Source of the DNA: Gammaproteobacteria bacterium
GTDB taxonomy: Bacteria > Pseudomonadota > Gammaproteobacteria > JAJPIJ01
Length of the DNA: 37,397 nt
Direction: 5' to 3'
NCBI GenBank assembly: GCA_022071965.1
Contig: JAJVIQ010000008.1
Location: 1 to 37,397, forward strand
Below, in pieces: positions 1 to 8,218 of this stretch. The notes beneath the pieces are model-generated. The model did not search any database. It was not told the DNA's origin and saw nothing but the letters and a program-made list of their open reading frames with translations. Every line of letters begins with the position of its first letter. The first letter of the stretch is position 1. The position numbers were made by a program, and so were the translations under genes.

Positions 1-76
1 ACTCTGCGCGATGCTCCTGCACCATCCGAACCGCACGCTCACGGACCTCAGGTGAAAACTTGTTTGACTTGTTCAT
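1..76 (-). CDS. IS3-family transposase OrfA, N-terminal part
   Basis: The minus strand from an ATG at 76-74 reads MNKSNKFSPEVRERAVRMVQ and runs off the window edge. This is the standard opening of IS3-group OrfA proteins: a short basic start, then the first helix of the helix-turn-helix that binds the element's ends. In IS3 elements OrfA is joined to the DDE-integrase OrfB by programmed frameshifting; OrfB is not visible here. The gene overlaps the hybrid 3' end of the mrr frame in another reading frame. Only about 25 codons are present, so activity cannot be judged. Confidence 0.82.
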   Translation of the reverse strand, partial: MNKSNKFSPEVRERAVRMVQEHRAE

Positions 77-126
77 GGCTCCATTCTCTCAAGAGTTGAA
101 GCCTCCTCAAAACCCGGGGCGATTCA
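1..126 (-). mobile_element. Left end of an IS3-family insertion sequence (partial)
   Basis: Read on the minus strand, the element appears to begin at 126 with TGAATCGCCCCGGGTTT. This is an IS3-type terminal inverted repeat, and it is followed about 50 bases later by the start of an OrfA-type transposase. The rest of the element lies outside the window, so the second inverted repeat and the target duplication cannot be checked. The boundary at 126 is inferred from the resemblance to IS3-family ends and from the point where the neighbouring mrr reading frame loses family likeness. Confidence 0.72.
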
Positions 127-740
127 AAGGGCTTATCGCGGCAGAAAGCAGCTGCTTCCTCTGATACCTGTCCTGACGTTATCAGGACCGCGCGCGATGC
201 GCCTTCCGAGACGAGGACGCCGTAAAGCTCGCGAAGTACCTTGATGCCAACCGTACGGGCGTTCCAGTGCTTACACTGAACCAGTACGGTCTCTGTGTCG
301 GAGCGAAGGACGAGATCTACGCCACCATCAGAGCCGGCACCACCTCTTTCCTCGACCCGGTAGCCCTTAGTTCGATAGAACTCACCAACCAGCATCTCGA
401 ACTCGCGCCACGTAATCTCCTCACTAATCGCCGGAAGGGACTTTGCGGTCACACGCGACAGAAGTCCTTCTCGTTTTATCCTCCGGGACACGGAGATAAC
501 TGCGCCCACGAGAAAGATAGCTGGGATAACGTACTGGCCAATAGATGCCAGGGTTACCCCGAACGTCTGCGCCATCGCCTCGCCCAGCTGACCAGGCGCC
601 GATGTGACGGGCACCTTCTTTAAGGAGATGTGGTGTAAGACCAAGTACGCCACCGCCGCCAACACGCAATCCACCCACCACGGGAGCGCTGACGCAATAT
701 CGAGCAAATCATCGAGTAAGCCGGATCTTCGCCTGCTCAT
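48..740 (-). pseudogene. mrr: Membrane-anchored Mrr-like restriction endonuclease, 3' end replaced by IS
   Basis: The likely start is the ATG at 740 (MSRRRSGLLDD), preceded by GGGAG; an upstream in-frame extension to 839 looks non-coding. Two hydrophobic segments near the N-terminus (about residues 18-36 and 65-85) suggest a membrane anchor. The C-terminal half carries the Mrr-type PD-(D/E)xK nuclease signature: a GSDGGVDLV stretch followed by VLVQCKHW, giving the D and Q-x-K catalytic residues. Such enzymes cut modified DNA (type IV restriction). Family resemblance stops after RDKPF, exactly at the IS3 end at 126. The last roughly 26 codons (positions 126 to 48) are encoded by the insertion sequence. 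The catalytic core is intact but the native C-terminal tail is lost, so the gene may be inactive or altered. Confidence 0.72.
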
Positions 741-804
741 TTCTCCCAACCTTCTATTCCGTTGACCTAAACGTCCTTCCGCACCGCCGAGTCTGCTGTG
801 ACCG

Positions 805-1782
805 CTAGTCGATATTAACTCGGGCCTCCAGGAAGACATCGTTACGATGGAAGTCTAGGAATTTGCGCTGCCCCTCCGAGAAGGTGCCTACGGACACTGG
901 ACGGTCCACTGTTATCCCCATACGGGTTAGCGATTCGCGGTGTGCGCACGGCGATATTAAGAGTCGGCCGTCGTTCTCGAAGGAGATAAATCCACGGTCG
1001 AACAGATGATCGATGGTCGGAGTCAGTAGCAGTCCATTCTCACCATCCAGTCGTTGCTCATTACTCGCGTCACGCCACGGTCTGATATGGCTGGCGCGCA
1101 AATGCTCAACCCGCTCTACCTTTGTAATTCGACACGCATGCTCTACCGTGCGGACGCGATCCTTGAACAGACCCTGGCCGCGCCGTACCAGGACCAGTTG
1201 TAAGCGGTCGGTCGTGGATAGTCGCGAGTCGTTTTCCACCTCCACCTCAAGGTGCTCCTCCCATTCGACGGCAGACTGGCTATTCGGCAAGTTCTCGTCC
1301 ATCACAACACTCATCATCATCAGATCGCGGAGTCGAGGACCAATTAGGTCGGCCAGCGCCGTCATTAGCGGCGCCGGGATGGCGGTCAGGTACACCGCCT
1401 GAGAGCCCCGCCCATCGGACGACAACGGCGAGTACTTCGATGGAAGCAGCGGCGAAACTTGCCGCATGTGGTCGGCAGGCCGAATCTGCACAATTGGGTC
1501 GATATAACGAACGTCCACCTTCCAACCGATGCGATCCCAGTTCGGTCCAGCTGTGCCAAACTCGGCGGGTTTCGGGCATTCGTAACAATAGGACTGCGCG
1601 ACCCCAATTCGCCGGATGAAAGTATCCTGGAACGACAGAATCAGGTCGCCCGGCGCAACCTCCCGCATGAATTCATAATAGGGATTACGGTCGCCGTTGG
1701 CCTTGCGCTTGGGCGACCAAAGGTAGCCGCCTTCCGTCTCCTGGCGGAAGGTCTGATTCTGGTTCACCCACCAGTAGCGCAT
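805..1782 (-). CDS. HNH endonuclease with EVE-like N-terminal domain
   Basis: The 325-residue product opens with MRYWWVNQNQTF and a roughly 150-residue segment (PGDLILSF, IGVAQSYCYE) typical of EVE/PUA-like modified-base readers. The C-terminal half has an HNH nuclease: ASHIRPW near residue 228, then DGENGLLLTPTIDHLFDRGFISF, with the His pair and Asn expected of a beta-beta-alpha metal site. A reader domain joined to a nuclease suggests restriction of modified foreign DNA, with no partner methylase needed. It lies 12 bases downstream of the second HNH gene and 64 bases upstream of mrr, all on the same strand. The modification recognised cannot be told from sequence. Confidence 0.8.
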   Translation of the reverse strand: MRYWWVNQNQTFRQETEGGYLWSPKRKANGDRNPYYEFMREVAPGDLILSFQDTFIRRIGVAQSYCYECPKPAEFGTAGPNWDRIGWKVDVRYIDPIVQIRPADHMRQVSPLLPSKYSPLSSDGRGSQAVYLTAIPAPLMTALADLIGPRLRDLMMMSVVMDENLPNSQSAVEWEEHLEVEVENDSRLSTTDRLQLVLVRRGQGLFKDRVRTVEHACRITKVERVEHLRASHIRPWRDASNEQRLDGENGLLLTPTIDHLFDRGFISFENDGRLLISPCAHRESLTRMGITVDRPVSVGTFSEGQRKFLDFHRNDVFLEARVNID

Positions 1783-1794
1783 GACTAACCGGTA

Positions 1795-2715
1795 TTAATT
1801 GCCAAGAAACTGCCCGTTGTGCCATTCGAGGAAGGCCGCGGACGGGCGTTCTTCGGGAGCGTCGGGGAGGTTCACGAGTGGACGACCATGAAACTGATAG
1901 TACTCCCGCCCATTCTCGAACTCTTCTCGCACACGTTTGCTAACGAGGAAGCGCAAATCACGGTCGATAGTCACGTAACCATCATCGAACAGTCGATGAA
2001 TGTCCGCCCGAAGGAGCAGCCCATTATTGACGTGATTTGGCCCAAATGCCGAATGTGCCTGAATATGAGCGGCCTCAAGCGCGGGAAGCGTCTTCTCGCC
2101 TGTCACGGCGCAACGCCGGTGATAGGCGTCGGTGACTAGCACACGAAATGCACCCTGTCCGAGGCGTGCGTGGGTAAGGTACTGCGCCCCGAACCGCGGC
2201 TTATCGGCGACCTTAGTCGCATCCGCTATTGCTAGCGTGGACTGTTCAAGCCTCATCACAACCTCATCCCACAACGCACGGCCATAGCTTTCGTTCGTGT
2301 CGTATGTCATGCCTCGTTGCACGTTTGCGGGCCAGTTCTTCGGGATCGGAATCCACTCGTGCTCGAGGAAGAAGAATGGCGCGTTGAGGATGTTACAACC
2401 AAGCACACTACCGGGGGTCTGTGGAGCATGGCGATACCGTGCCACACGCTCGATGAGTTCTCGCAAGCTCGTTGCGCCGTTCTTCTCCCCGAACGCCTCC
2501 CAAGCCAGGAAACAGGGCAGCTGACTGAATCGGATAAAGAACCCGCCACCAACGATAAAATTCTTCGGCGAATGAAGTTTGAATAGAAATGGCCATCCTG
2601 GCTCCATGGTTCGTGGTGCCCTGGCACCCGGTTGCCAGAAATTCACCTCGTCCGGGCGGCGGGCAGACAGATGAGCAAACCAGTCACCGTCGGTTATGCC
2701 AACCCAGAATTTCAT
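1795..2715 (-). CDS. HNH endonuclease, putative restriction enzyme
   Basis: A 306-residue protein starting MKFWVGITDGDWFAHLS. The N-terminal two thirds (DEVNFWQPG, GGGFFIRFSQLP) resembles the variable part of solitary HNH restriction proteins. The HNH motif lies near residues 200-245: CAVTGEKTLPALEAAHIQAH, then NNGLLLRADIHRLFDDGYVTI, with AAHI supplying the catalytic His and NGLLL the Asn. It is likely a DNA nuclease acting on foreign DNA. It sits 12 bases downstream of the 83-residue Mrr-like remnant and 12 bases upstream of the EVE-HNH gene, so the three are probably co-transcribed. The GC content is visibly lower than in the right half of the window, consistent with horizontal gain. No methylase is paired with it. 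Confidence 0.78.
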   Translation of the reverse strand: MKFWVGITDGDWFAHLSARRPDEVNFWQPGARAPRTMEPGWPFLFKLHSPKNFIVGGGFFIRFSQLPCFLAWEAFGEKNGATSLRELIERVARYRHAPQTPGSVLGCNILNAPFFFLEHEWIPIPKNWPANVQRGMTYDTNESYGRALWDEVVMRLEQSTLAIADATKVADKPRFGAQYLTHARLGQGAFRVLVTDAYHRRCAVTGEKTLPALEAAHIQAHSAFGPNHVNNGLLLRADIHRLFDDGYVTIDRDLRFLVSKRVREEFENGREYYQFHGRPLVNLPDAPEERPSAAFLEWHNGQFLGN

Positions 2716-2727
2716 GTCCGTTCAAAT

Positions 2728-2979
2728 CTACCCTGGCCAGTAGACCTTCCGCAGCGACAGCAGCCGCTGAGTCTCTATATCCACCTTGTCGTAGTACTCG
2801 ACCACGGCTTTCACCAGATCATCGAAATCGAGAAACATTAATGGGATAGCGGCTCGGTCTTTCAGCGCGGGAAGGTCGCCAACAGCTCCCCATCCGATAG
2901 CCACCATCTTTTTCTCCAGGAACTCGCCGGCCAGTTGACTGCCCTCGGCGGCACGAATCCTCCAAATAGGCTTAGACAT
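2728..2979 (-). pseudogene. Mrr-like restriction protein, internally deleted remnant
   Basis: An 83-residue frame from an ATG at 2979. The first half (PIWRIRAAEGSQLAGEF, VAIGWGAVGDL) matches the opening domain of larger Mrr-like restriction proteins. The second half (IPLMFLDFDDLVKAVVEYYD, then LRKVYWPG) resembles the C-terminal tail of the same class. The catalytic middle that should join them is missing, so this looks like an in-frame internal deletion that left both ends. It starts 2 bases after the stop of the HsdM remnant. A genuine small protein is possible but less likely. The family assignment is from memory of the consensus, so confidence is moderate. Confidence 0.5.
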
Positions 2980-2981
2980 GG

Positions 2982-3383
2982 CTATGATCGCTCCCTTTCG
3001 GATGCAATGTCCGAGGCTATTAAACAGAAGTGCTCAAGTGCCGCATCAAGGTCGTCGACGATTTCCAGCGCGTTTAACGCCTCGTATTTGTAACCGCGCC
3101 AGCGCCCTCTTGATCCCCTCTCCCCGAAATCAAGCAGCGGATTGGGAGGCAGGCTTGCCTCGTCGAACCGCGCCTGCCTACGCTCGCGCCGATGCGCACG
3201 GTTGTAGGATCGCACGAACTTGTCCACGTCAGCGCGCTTCAGTGGGTTGGTCTTGAGCGTGAAGGACTTGTTGTTGCGCGAGTCCTGTAGCCACATTTGC
3301 TTGGTCCACAGCGTTTCGCGGGCCAGCTCCGGCTGGCATTCGCTCGCCGCGTAGAACTCAACGGTTAGCCTGAGCTTGGTCAT
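2982..3383 (-). pseudogene. HsdM C-terminal remnant
   Basis: The frame from the ATG at 3383 encodes about 133 residues. It aligns by eye with the C-terminal end of EcoEI-type type I methylases: LRL..EFYA near the start, then ETLWTKQMW, then SFTLKTNPLKRADVDKFV, GRWRGYKYEAL and EIVDDLDAALEHF. These motifs follow the catalytic domain in HsdM. The piece normally found between the Tyr-rich segment and EIVDDL (about 40 residues) is missing. No methylase motifs I or IV are present, so it cannot be an active enzyme. The start overlaps the 3' end of hsdR by 26 bases in another frame, which suggests a recombination junction. A short surviving protein is possible. Confidence 0.65.
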
Positions 3384-6366
3384 AGGTGAGGCCAAACACC
3401 GTGTCCGTGAGCCATCGCCTGAACGACTCGTTGTCCATGAACTGCTTGAACAGCTCCGTGTCGTCCTTCAACACGGCGGTCATCACGCGCGCGAGCGCCT
3501 TGTCGTGCTCGATGCGCGCGTTTTGCTTGTCGGAGTTCTGGCGCGCATTCTGATACGCCTTGTCGGCCGCCACCCGGTTTGGGATTTCTTCCGTGATCAG
3601 TTTGTGCACGCGGTCGGCGTCGGACCACGGGATGTTGCCGAACTGGTCATTGAACGCCTTGAGGATGTTCGAGAGCCGGTCCAGCTCGGGTTCCGGCTTG
3701 CGGCCGCCGCCCGTGGTAGGCACGGGCTCGATCTCGGCATCGGCATCGGAAAGCTGGATCTTGGCCGCCGCCCGCTTCTCGACGCGGTAGCTGTCCATGT
3801 CGATCGCCTCGAGGATGCCCTTGGACAGGTCCTCCTCGACCGGCGCCGGCAGTTTGGGCACGAGAAACGTCAGGAAGATCGAGAGCTTCTCCCACTCGGC
3901 ATTCGTGTAGGGCAAGATCGACGACAGGAAACCGTAGGTCCGCAGGAACGCCTTGGCCTTGCCCTTGAAATTCACCTGCCCGTCCTCGTCCAGCCGCTCG
4001 CGGTAGTCGGCCACGCAGGCGTCGAGGACCGGGTCGAGCCGGTCGCGGTCCGCACCACCGAGGTACAGCGCCGCGAACTCGTCCACCTGCGCGGCGGCAT
4101 AGACCTGGTAGCCATCGAGCGCCGCCTTCAGATCGTGCAGCTTGTTCGGGTCTGTCTCCTCCGCGAGGATCGTCGTGCGGTAGTAGTCGGCGAACGCCTG
4201 CTGGATCGTGTCGGCGTCGTTCATGAAGTCGAGCACAAAGACGTCGTGCTTCTTCGGGTGCGCGCGGTTCAGGCGCGACAGCGTTTGCACCGCCTTGATT
4301 CCCGACAGCTGCTTGTCGACGTACATCGTGTGCAGCAGCGGCTCGTCGTAGCCGGTCTGGAACTTGTCGGCGCAGATCAGGAAGCGGTACGGATCCTCCT
4401 GGATCTTGTCGGCGATCTGGCTCGACGGAAAGCCGTTGAGCGACGCCTCGGTCACCTTCGCGCCGCCGTAGTCGTGCTCGCCGGAGAAGGCGACGATCGC
4501 CCTGTAGCGGCTCTTGCGATCGACCAAGTAGTCGCGAATGGCATGGAAATACTGGATCGCCCGCTCGATTCCACTGGTGACGACCATCGCCCGCGCTTCG
4601 CCGCCGATCTTGTTCAGCGCCTGCACCTGCTCGTGGAAGTGGTCGACCATGATCTCGGCCTTCAGCCGGATCGCGTGGTCGTGGCTTTCGACGTAGCGGC
4701 GCAGCTTCTTCTTCGCCCGCTTGGTGTCGAACTCCGGGTCGCCCTCGACTTTCTTGACCAGCCTGTAGTAACTGTCGACCGGCGTATAGTGCTTGAGCAC
4801 GTCCAGGATGAAGTCTTCCTGGATGGCCTGCTTCATCGTGTAGCTGTGGAACGGCCGATGCTTCACCGTGCCGTCGAGCTGCGGGTCCGGCTCGCCGAAG
4901 ATCTCCAGCGTCTTGTTCTTCGGCGTGGCGGTGAAGGCGAAGTAGCTGGCGTTGGGCAACAGCTTCTTGGCCTCCATCAGCTGGTTGATCCTGTCCTCCA
5001 GCGTCTCGTCGTCGTCCTCGGTCCCCGCCGCGGAGAGCGCCATCGACACCGCCGCCGACGTACGCCCGCCCTGGCTCGAATGCGCCTCGTCGATGATAAT
5101 CGCGAACTTGCGTCCCCGGTGGTCGGAGCCGATCTCGTCCAGGATGAAAGGGAACTTCTGCACAGTGGTGATGATGATCTTCTTCCCCTCGGCGATGAAC
5201 TTGCGCAGGTCGCCCGAATGCTCGGCGTGCCCTACCGTGGCACCCACTTGCGCGAACTGCTTGATCGTGTCGCGGATCTGCTGATCGAGGATGCGCCGGT
5301 CCGTCACGACAATGATCGAATCGAACACTGTCGCCTCGTCCTTATTCAGGCCGATGAGCTGGTGCGCGAGCCAGGCAATCGAGTTCGACTTGCCACTCCC
5401 GGCCGAGTGCTGGACCAGATACCGCCGGCCCGCGCCGTTGGCCTGCGCATCGGCAAGCAGCCGGCGCACCACGTCGAGCTGATGGAAGCGCGGCCAGATC
5501 TGCAGCGCCTTCTTCTTGCCAGTCTTCTCGTCTTTGGTTTCGACGATCTGCGCGTAGTTCTCGAGGATGTCCGTCAGGCCCGCGCGGGTGAGGATGCGCT
5601 TCCACAGGTAGTCGGTCTTCAGCCCGTTCGGGTTGGGCGGGTTGCCCGCGCCGTCGTTCCAGCCCTGGTTGAACGGCAGGAACCACGAGCCCTTGCCCTT
5701 CAGGTGCGTGCAGAAGCGCACCTCGTGGTCGTCCACCGCAAAGTGCACCGCACAGCGCCCGAACTCGAAGAGCTTCTCGCGCGGGTCGCGGTCGCGCTGG
5801 TACTGCTGGACGGCGTCCTCCACCGTCTGCTTGGTCAGACTGTTCTTCAGCTCGAAGGTGGCGGCCGGCAGGCCGTTGATGAACAGGCCCAGGTCGAGTG
5901 CGCGCTGCGTCTCATCGCGGCTGTAGCGCAACTGCCGCGTGACGCTGAAGCGGTTGGCGGCATAGCGCTCGGCCGCCTTGGCATTGCCCGGCGAGGGCGT
6001 GCCGTAGAAGAGGTCGATGTGATGCGGTCCGTGCTTCAGGCCATGGCGCAGCGCGTCGATGGTGCCGCGCTTGCTGATCTCGCCCTGAAGGCGCGCGAGT
6101 AACTTGCGCCGCGTCGGCCCGTCGTGGTCGAAGTCAAGCGCCTCGCACACCTCCGGCTGCGTTTCGCGCAGGAAGGCCGAGAGCTGCGCGAGGTCGACGC
6201 AGTACTCGCGGTCGTAGTCCTCCGGCGCGCTGCAGATCCAGCCGGCGGCGTAGGTCGCCGGCCGCTGCTGCACCACGTTGACCGGCACGCCCGGATCGCA
6301 GGGCGCGCCGGTCAGCGCGGTGCAGATCAGGCGCTCGAGGCCGCGCTCGGAGGTGTCGGTGGTCAT
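3358..6366 (-). CDS. hsdR: Type I restriction endonuclease subunit R
   Basis: The motor and nuclease subunit of a type I restriction complex, 1002 residues, a normal length. The N-terminal nuclease domain shows RALDLGLFINGLP and FELKNS near residue 168 (PD-ExK fold). The SF2 translocase follows: Walker A SAGSGKSNS near 322, IIIDEAHSSQGG near 424, FAFTATPK, and motif VI QTLSRLNRAHP near 692. A helical C-terminal region presumably docks on HsdM2S. The ATG at 6366 is preceded by GGGGA at good spacing. The gene is last in the operon and separated from the AlbA_2 gene by 166 AT-richer bases, so it may have its own promoter. A long antisense frame covers most of it and is a composition artefact. 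No damage is visible. Confidence 0.93.
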   Translation of the reverse strand: MTTDTSERGLERLICTALTGAPCDPGVPVNVVQQRPATYAAGWICSAPEDYDREYCVDLAQLSAFLRETQPEVCEALDFDHDGPTRRKLLARLQGEISKRGTIDALRHGLKHGPHHIDLFYGTPSPGNAKAAERYAANRFSVTRQLRYSRDETQRALDLGLFINGLPAATFELKNSLTKQTVEDAVQQYQRDRDPREKLFEFGRCAVHFAVDDHEVRFCTHLKGKGSWFLPFNQGWNDGAGNPPNPNGLKTDYLWKRILTRAGLTDILENYAQIVETKDEKTGKKKALQIWPRFHQLDVVRRLLADAQANGAGRRYLVQHSAGSGKSNSIAWLAHQLIGLNKDEATVFDSIIVVTDRRILDQQIRDTIKQFAQVGATVGHAEHSGDLRKFIAEGKKIIITTVQKFPFILDEIGSDHRGRKFAIIIDEAHSSQGGRTSAAVSMALSAAGTEDDDETLEDRINQLMEAKKLLPNASYFAFTATPKNKTLEIFGEPDPQLDGTVKHRPFHSYTMKQAIQEDFILDVLKHYTPVDSYYRLVKKVEGDPEFDTKRAKKKLRRYVESHDHAIRLKAEIMVDHFHEQVQALNKIGGEARAMVVTSGIERAIQYFHAIRDYLVDRKSRYRAIVAFSGEHDYGGAKVTEASLNGFPSSQIADKIQEDPYRFLICADKFQTGYDEPLLHTMYVDKQLSGIKAVQTLSRLNRAHPKKHDVFVLDFMNDADTIQQAFADYYRTTILAEETDPNKLHDLKAALDGYQVYAAAQVDEFAALYLGGADRDRLDPVLDACVADYRERLDEDGQVNFKGKAKAFLRTYGFLSSILPYTNAEWEKLSIFLTFLVPKLPAPVEEDLSKGILEAIDMDSYRVEKRAAAKIQLSDADAEIEPVPTTGGGRKPEPELDRLSNILKAFNDQFGNIPWSDADRVHKLITEEIPNRVAADKAYQNARQNSDKQNARIEHDKALARVMTAVLKDDTELFKQFMDNESFRRWLTDTVFGLTYDQAQANR

Positions 6367-6532
6367 CGGACCATTCCCCGGATCCGCTCTTCGTTCATTC
6401 CTTTGCTAAAACCTTTGCTAGACCGGCGCATCACGACAAGTCCTAACAAAGACCTATGTGCCTGTTTCAAAAGGCCTTGCGGACAACAAACCGCGCCGTG
6501 ATTCGCGTTTCTGGTCGGAATTCCTTGCCAAG
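6367..6532 (-). promoter_or_regulatory. hsdR upstream region with tandem TAGCAAAGG
   Basis: This is the only sizeable gap in the type I operon, and it is noticeably richer in A and T than its neighbours. On the minus strand it contains two copies of TAGCAAAGG (6420-6412 and 6408-6400) twelve bases apart. A 12-codon frame from an ATG at 6399 ends in TGA that overlaps the hsdR ATG. The repeat could be an operator or simply a doubled ribosome-binding region. I do not see a convincing -35/-10 pair. Confidence 0.3.
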
Positions 6533-8218
6533 TCATGGCGCGTCCTCAGCCGGCGTCGGCTCGACGGCCACCCACTGGGGTTTCGACCGACTGCCGCGGT
6601 TGTCGATCAGGCCGGCTCGGCGGAGTTCCTGCAGGAGGTTGTGGACCTTGCGTAGCTTCTGCTCCTGCGAGAGGCGGTCCGGCAGCTTGGTAAGCAGGAG
6701 CTGATCCACGTCCTTCCGATCCACCGGCTGGTGCTCGCGCACCAGAGCCAGAATGAGATCGAGGTAGTACTGCTTGTTGAAGCCGCGCTCGCGGATGTGC
6801 CGGCCCGCCTCGCCGGCCGCCCTTGCCACCGCACCCGCCACGATCAGGTTCGGATAGCGGCCCTCCACCAGACCCGCGGACTTCAGGCGGTGGTGCTCGT
6901 CACGACCGATCCGCTGGCCCTTCTGCACCCGATCGAGCAGCATGACCTGCCCAAGGTCGAGGTCGGTTCGCTCCATCAAAAGGCGCGTGTAGCGCTCGTC
7001 CAGTATGCGACCGCTCAGACTCACCGCCACCAGAGCCGGCGCGCTCAGGTCGTAGTCCGGCAGCGGAAACCAGCGCCGTCGCTGCGTCTCGAACATGCGC
7101 TTGATGCCGCCGCCCTGGGTGTCGATCAGGTTCAGCTCGACCATCGCATCAGCGAGGAACGGATTGCGGTAGAGGGCCTGCGGCGCGTCCTGGCGAATCA
7201 CCGTCTCGACGTCGCCGGGCAGGAAGTCGCCGACATTCGTGACCAGCACCCGGTCGGGGAACTCGACCACGACGATGCGCCCGTGGCGGCGGTAGTCCTG
7301 GTGCGCGATGGCGTTGTGCAGCGCCTCGCGGATCACCCAGGGGTCGTACTGCGCGATCTCCTGGGGAAACAGCGTGCCGCTCGGCAGCGCGCGCACGATC
7401 AGATTGCGGATGCGCTTGAGCAGCCGATCGCCGACCAGCAGGAACGGCGGCCCGAAGTGCTCGTAATCGAGCTCGTGGTTGTTTGCGTCCTTGAGAATCC
7501 ACGAGATCTTGGCCACCGCCGGCGACAGTAGTGTCGCCGACTCGGGGCGCCCGAGGAGCAGCAGCGCCGTGTTCGTCACGGCACCCTGCCTCAGGACGCG
7601 GGCCTTGTTCAGGAAGGTCGAGTTGTCCCAATCCGCGACGGCCGCCGCCTGGCCGGGATGCTTGACGACGAATTGCTCGCGCGCCTTGGCGACGGCGTCC
7701 GGGTCTAGGTCCGCCAGCGCTGCCGCCGCGCACGCCTCTGCGGACCAGTCGCTGCCCCGCGTCCAGAGCGCGCGGGCTTTTTCCGGATGGTTGCGGAGTT
7801 CGGTCTTGCTGGTGCCTACGCGAATGTAGGGCGTGCCATAGAAGTTGACCGGTTCGCCGTTCGCCGGGCCGATCTCGAACAGCACGATGCGGCCGTCGGG
7901 ATGCGCGATGACGTGCGGCTCGAAGCCCGTATTTGGCCGCAAACCAGAGGCCAGCCATGGCAGCAAGTCCTGATTCCCTTTGGCCTTCACCGTGTAAGGA
8001 TCGAAGTCCGTGCCGACCACGCCGTGAGTGGCGTCGTCGATGCCGAACACCAGATAGCCGCGCGGCTGACCGGACAGGCAGGCCGCGTTGGCGAGCGCGG
8101 ACAGGTACTCGCCGAGTTGTTGGGGTTCGTGCCGGTTGCGCTTGAACTCGAACCATTCCGTCTCGGTCGGCAGCGCGCGGAGCCGATCGATGAGCGCGAT
8201 CTGCTCCCATTCGCTCAC
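6533..8218 (-). CDS. AlbA_2 (Schlafen-type) and GHKL ATP-binding protein
   Basis: A 561-residue protein of the RecG-C-like/AlbA_2 family. The N-terminus has ETEWFEFKRN near residue 20 and YLVFGIDD, the AlbA_2 (Schlafen-core-like) nucleic-acid-binding or nuclease-like domain. The centre has REALHNAIAHQDYR near residue 294 and VLVTNVGDF, an N-box and ATP-lid pattern of the HATPase_c_4 type. A winged-helix tail follows. Translation starts at GTG 8218, and the GTGA overlaps the hsdS stop by four bases, so the two genes are translationally coupled. Homologues sit inside or beside type I restriction operons, but the biochemical role is not settled. It may be a regulator or an accessory nuclease or effector of the system. 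Confidence 0.8.
   Translation of the reverse strand: MSEWEQIALIDRLRALPTETEWFEFKRNRHEPQQLGEYLSALANAACLSGQPRGYLVFGIDDATHGVVGTDFDPYTVKAKGNQDLLPWLASGLRPNTGFEPHVIAHPDGRIVLFEIGPANGEPVNFYGTPYIRVGTSKTELRNHPEKARALWTRGSDWSAEACAAAALADLDPDAVAKAREQFVVKHPGQAAAVADWDNSTFLNKARVLRQGAVTNTALLLLGRPESATLLSPAVAKISWILKDANNHELDYEHFGPPFLLVGDRLLKRIRNLIVRALPSGTLFPQEIAQYDPWVIREALHNAIAHQDYRRHGRIVVVEFPDRVLVTNVGDFLPGDVETVIRQDAPQALYRNPFLADAMVELNLIDTQGGGIKRMFETQRRRWFPLPDYDLSAPALVAVSLSGRILDERYTRLLMERTDLDLGQVMLLDRVQKGQRIGRDEHHRLKSAGLVEGRYPNLIVAGAVARAAGEAGRHIRERGFNKQYYLDLILALVREHQPVDRKDVDQLLLTKLPDRLSQEQKLRKVHNLLQELRRAGLIDNRGSRSKPQWVAVEPTPAEDAP

Noticed and set aside
3376-6102. A 908-codon open frame on the plus strand opposite hsdR
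   Set aside because: It mirrors hsdR in high-GC DNA, its residue mix is rich in Arg, Leu, Val and Asp with no recognisable motif, and hsdR itself has all expected motifs.
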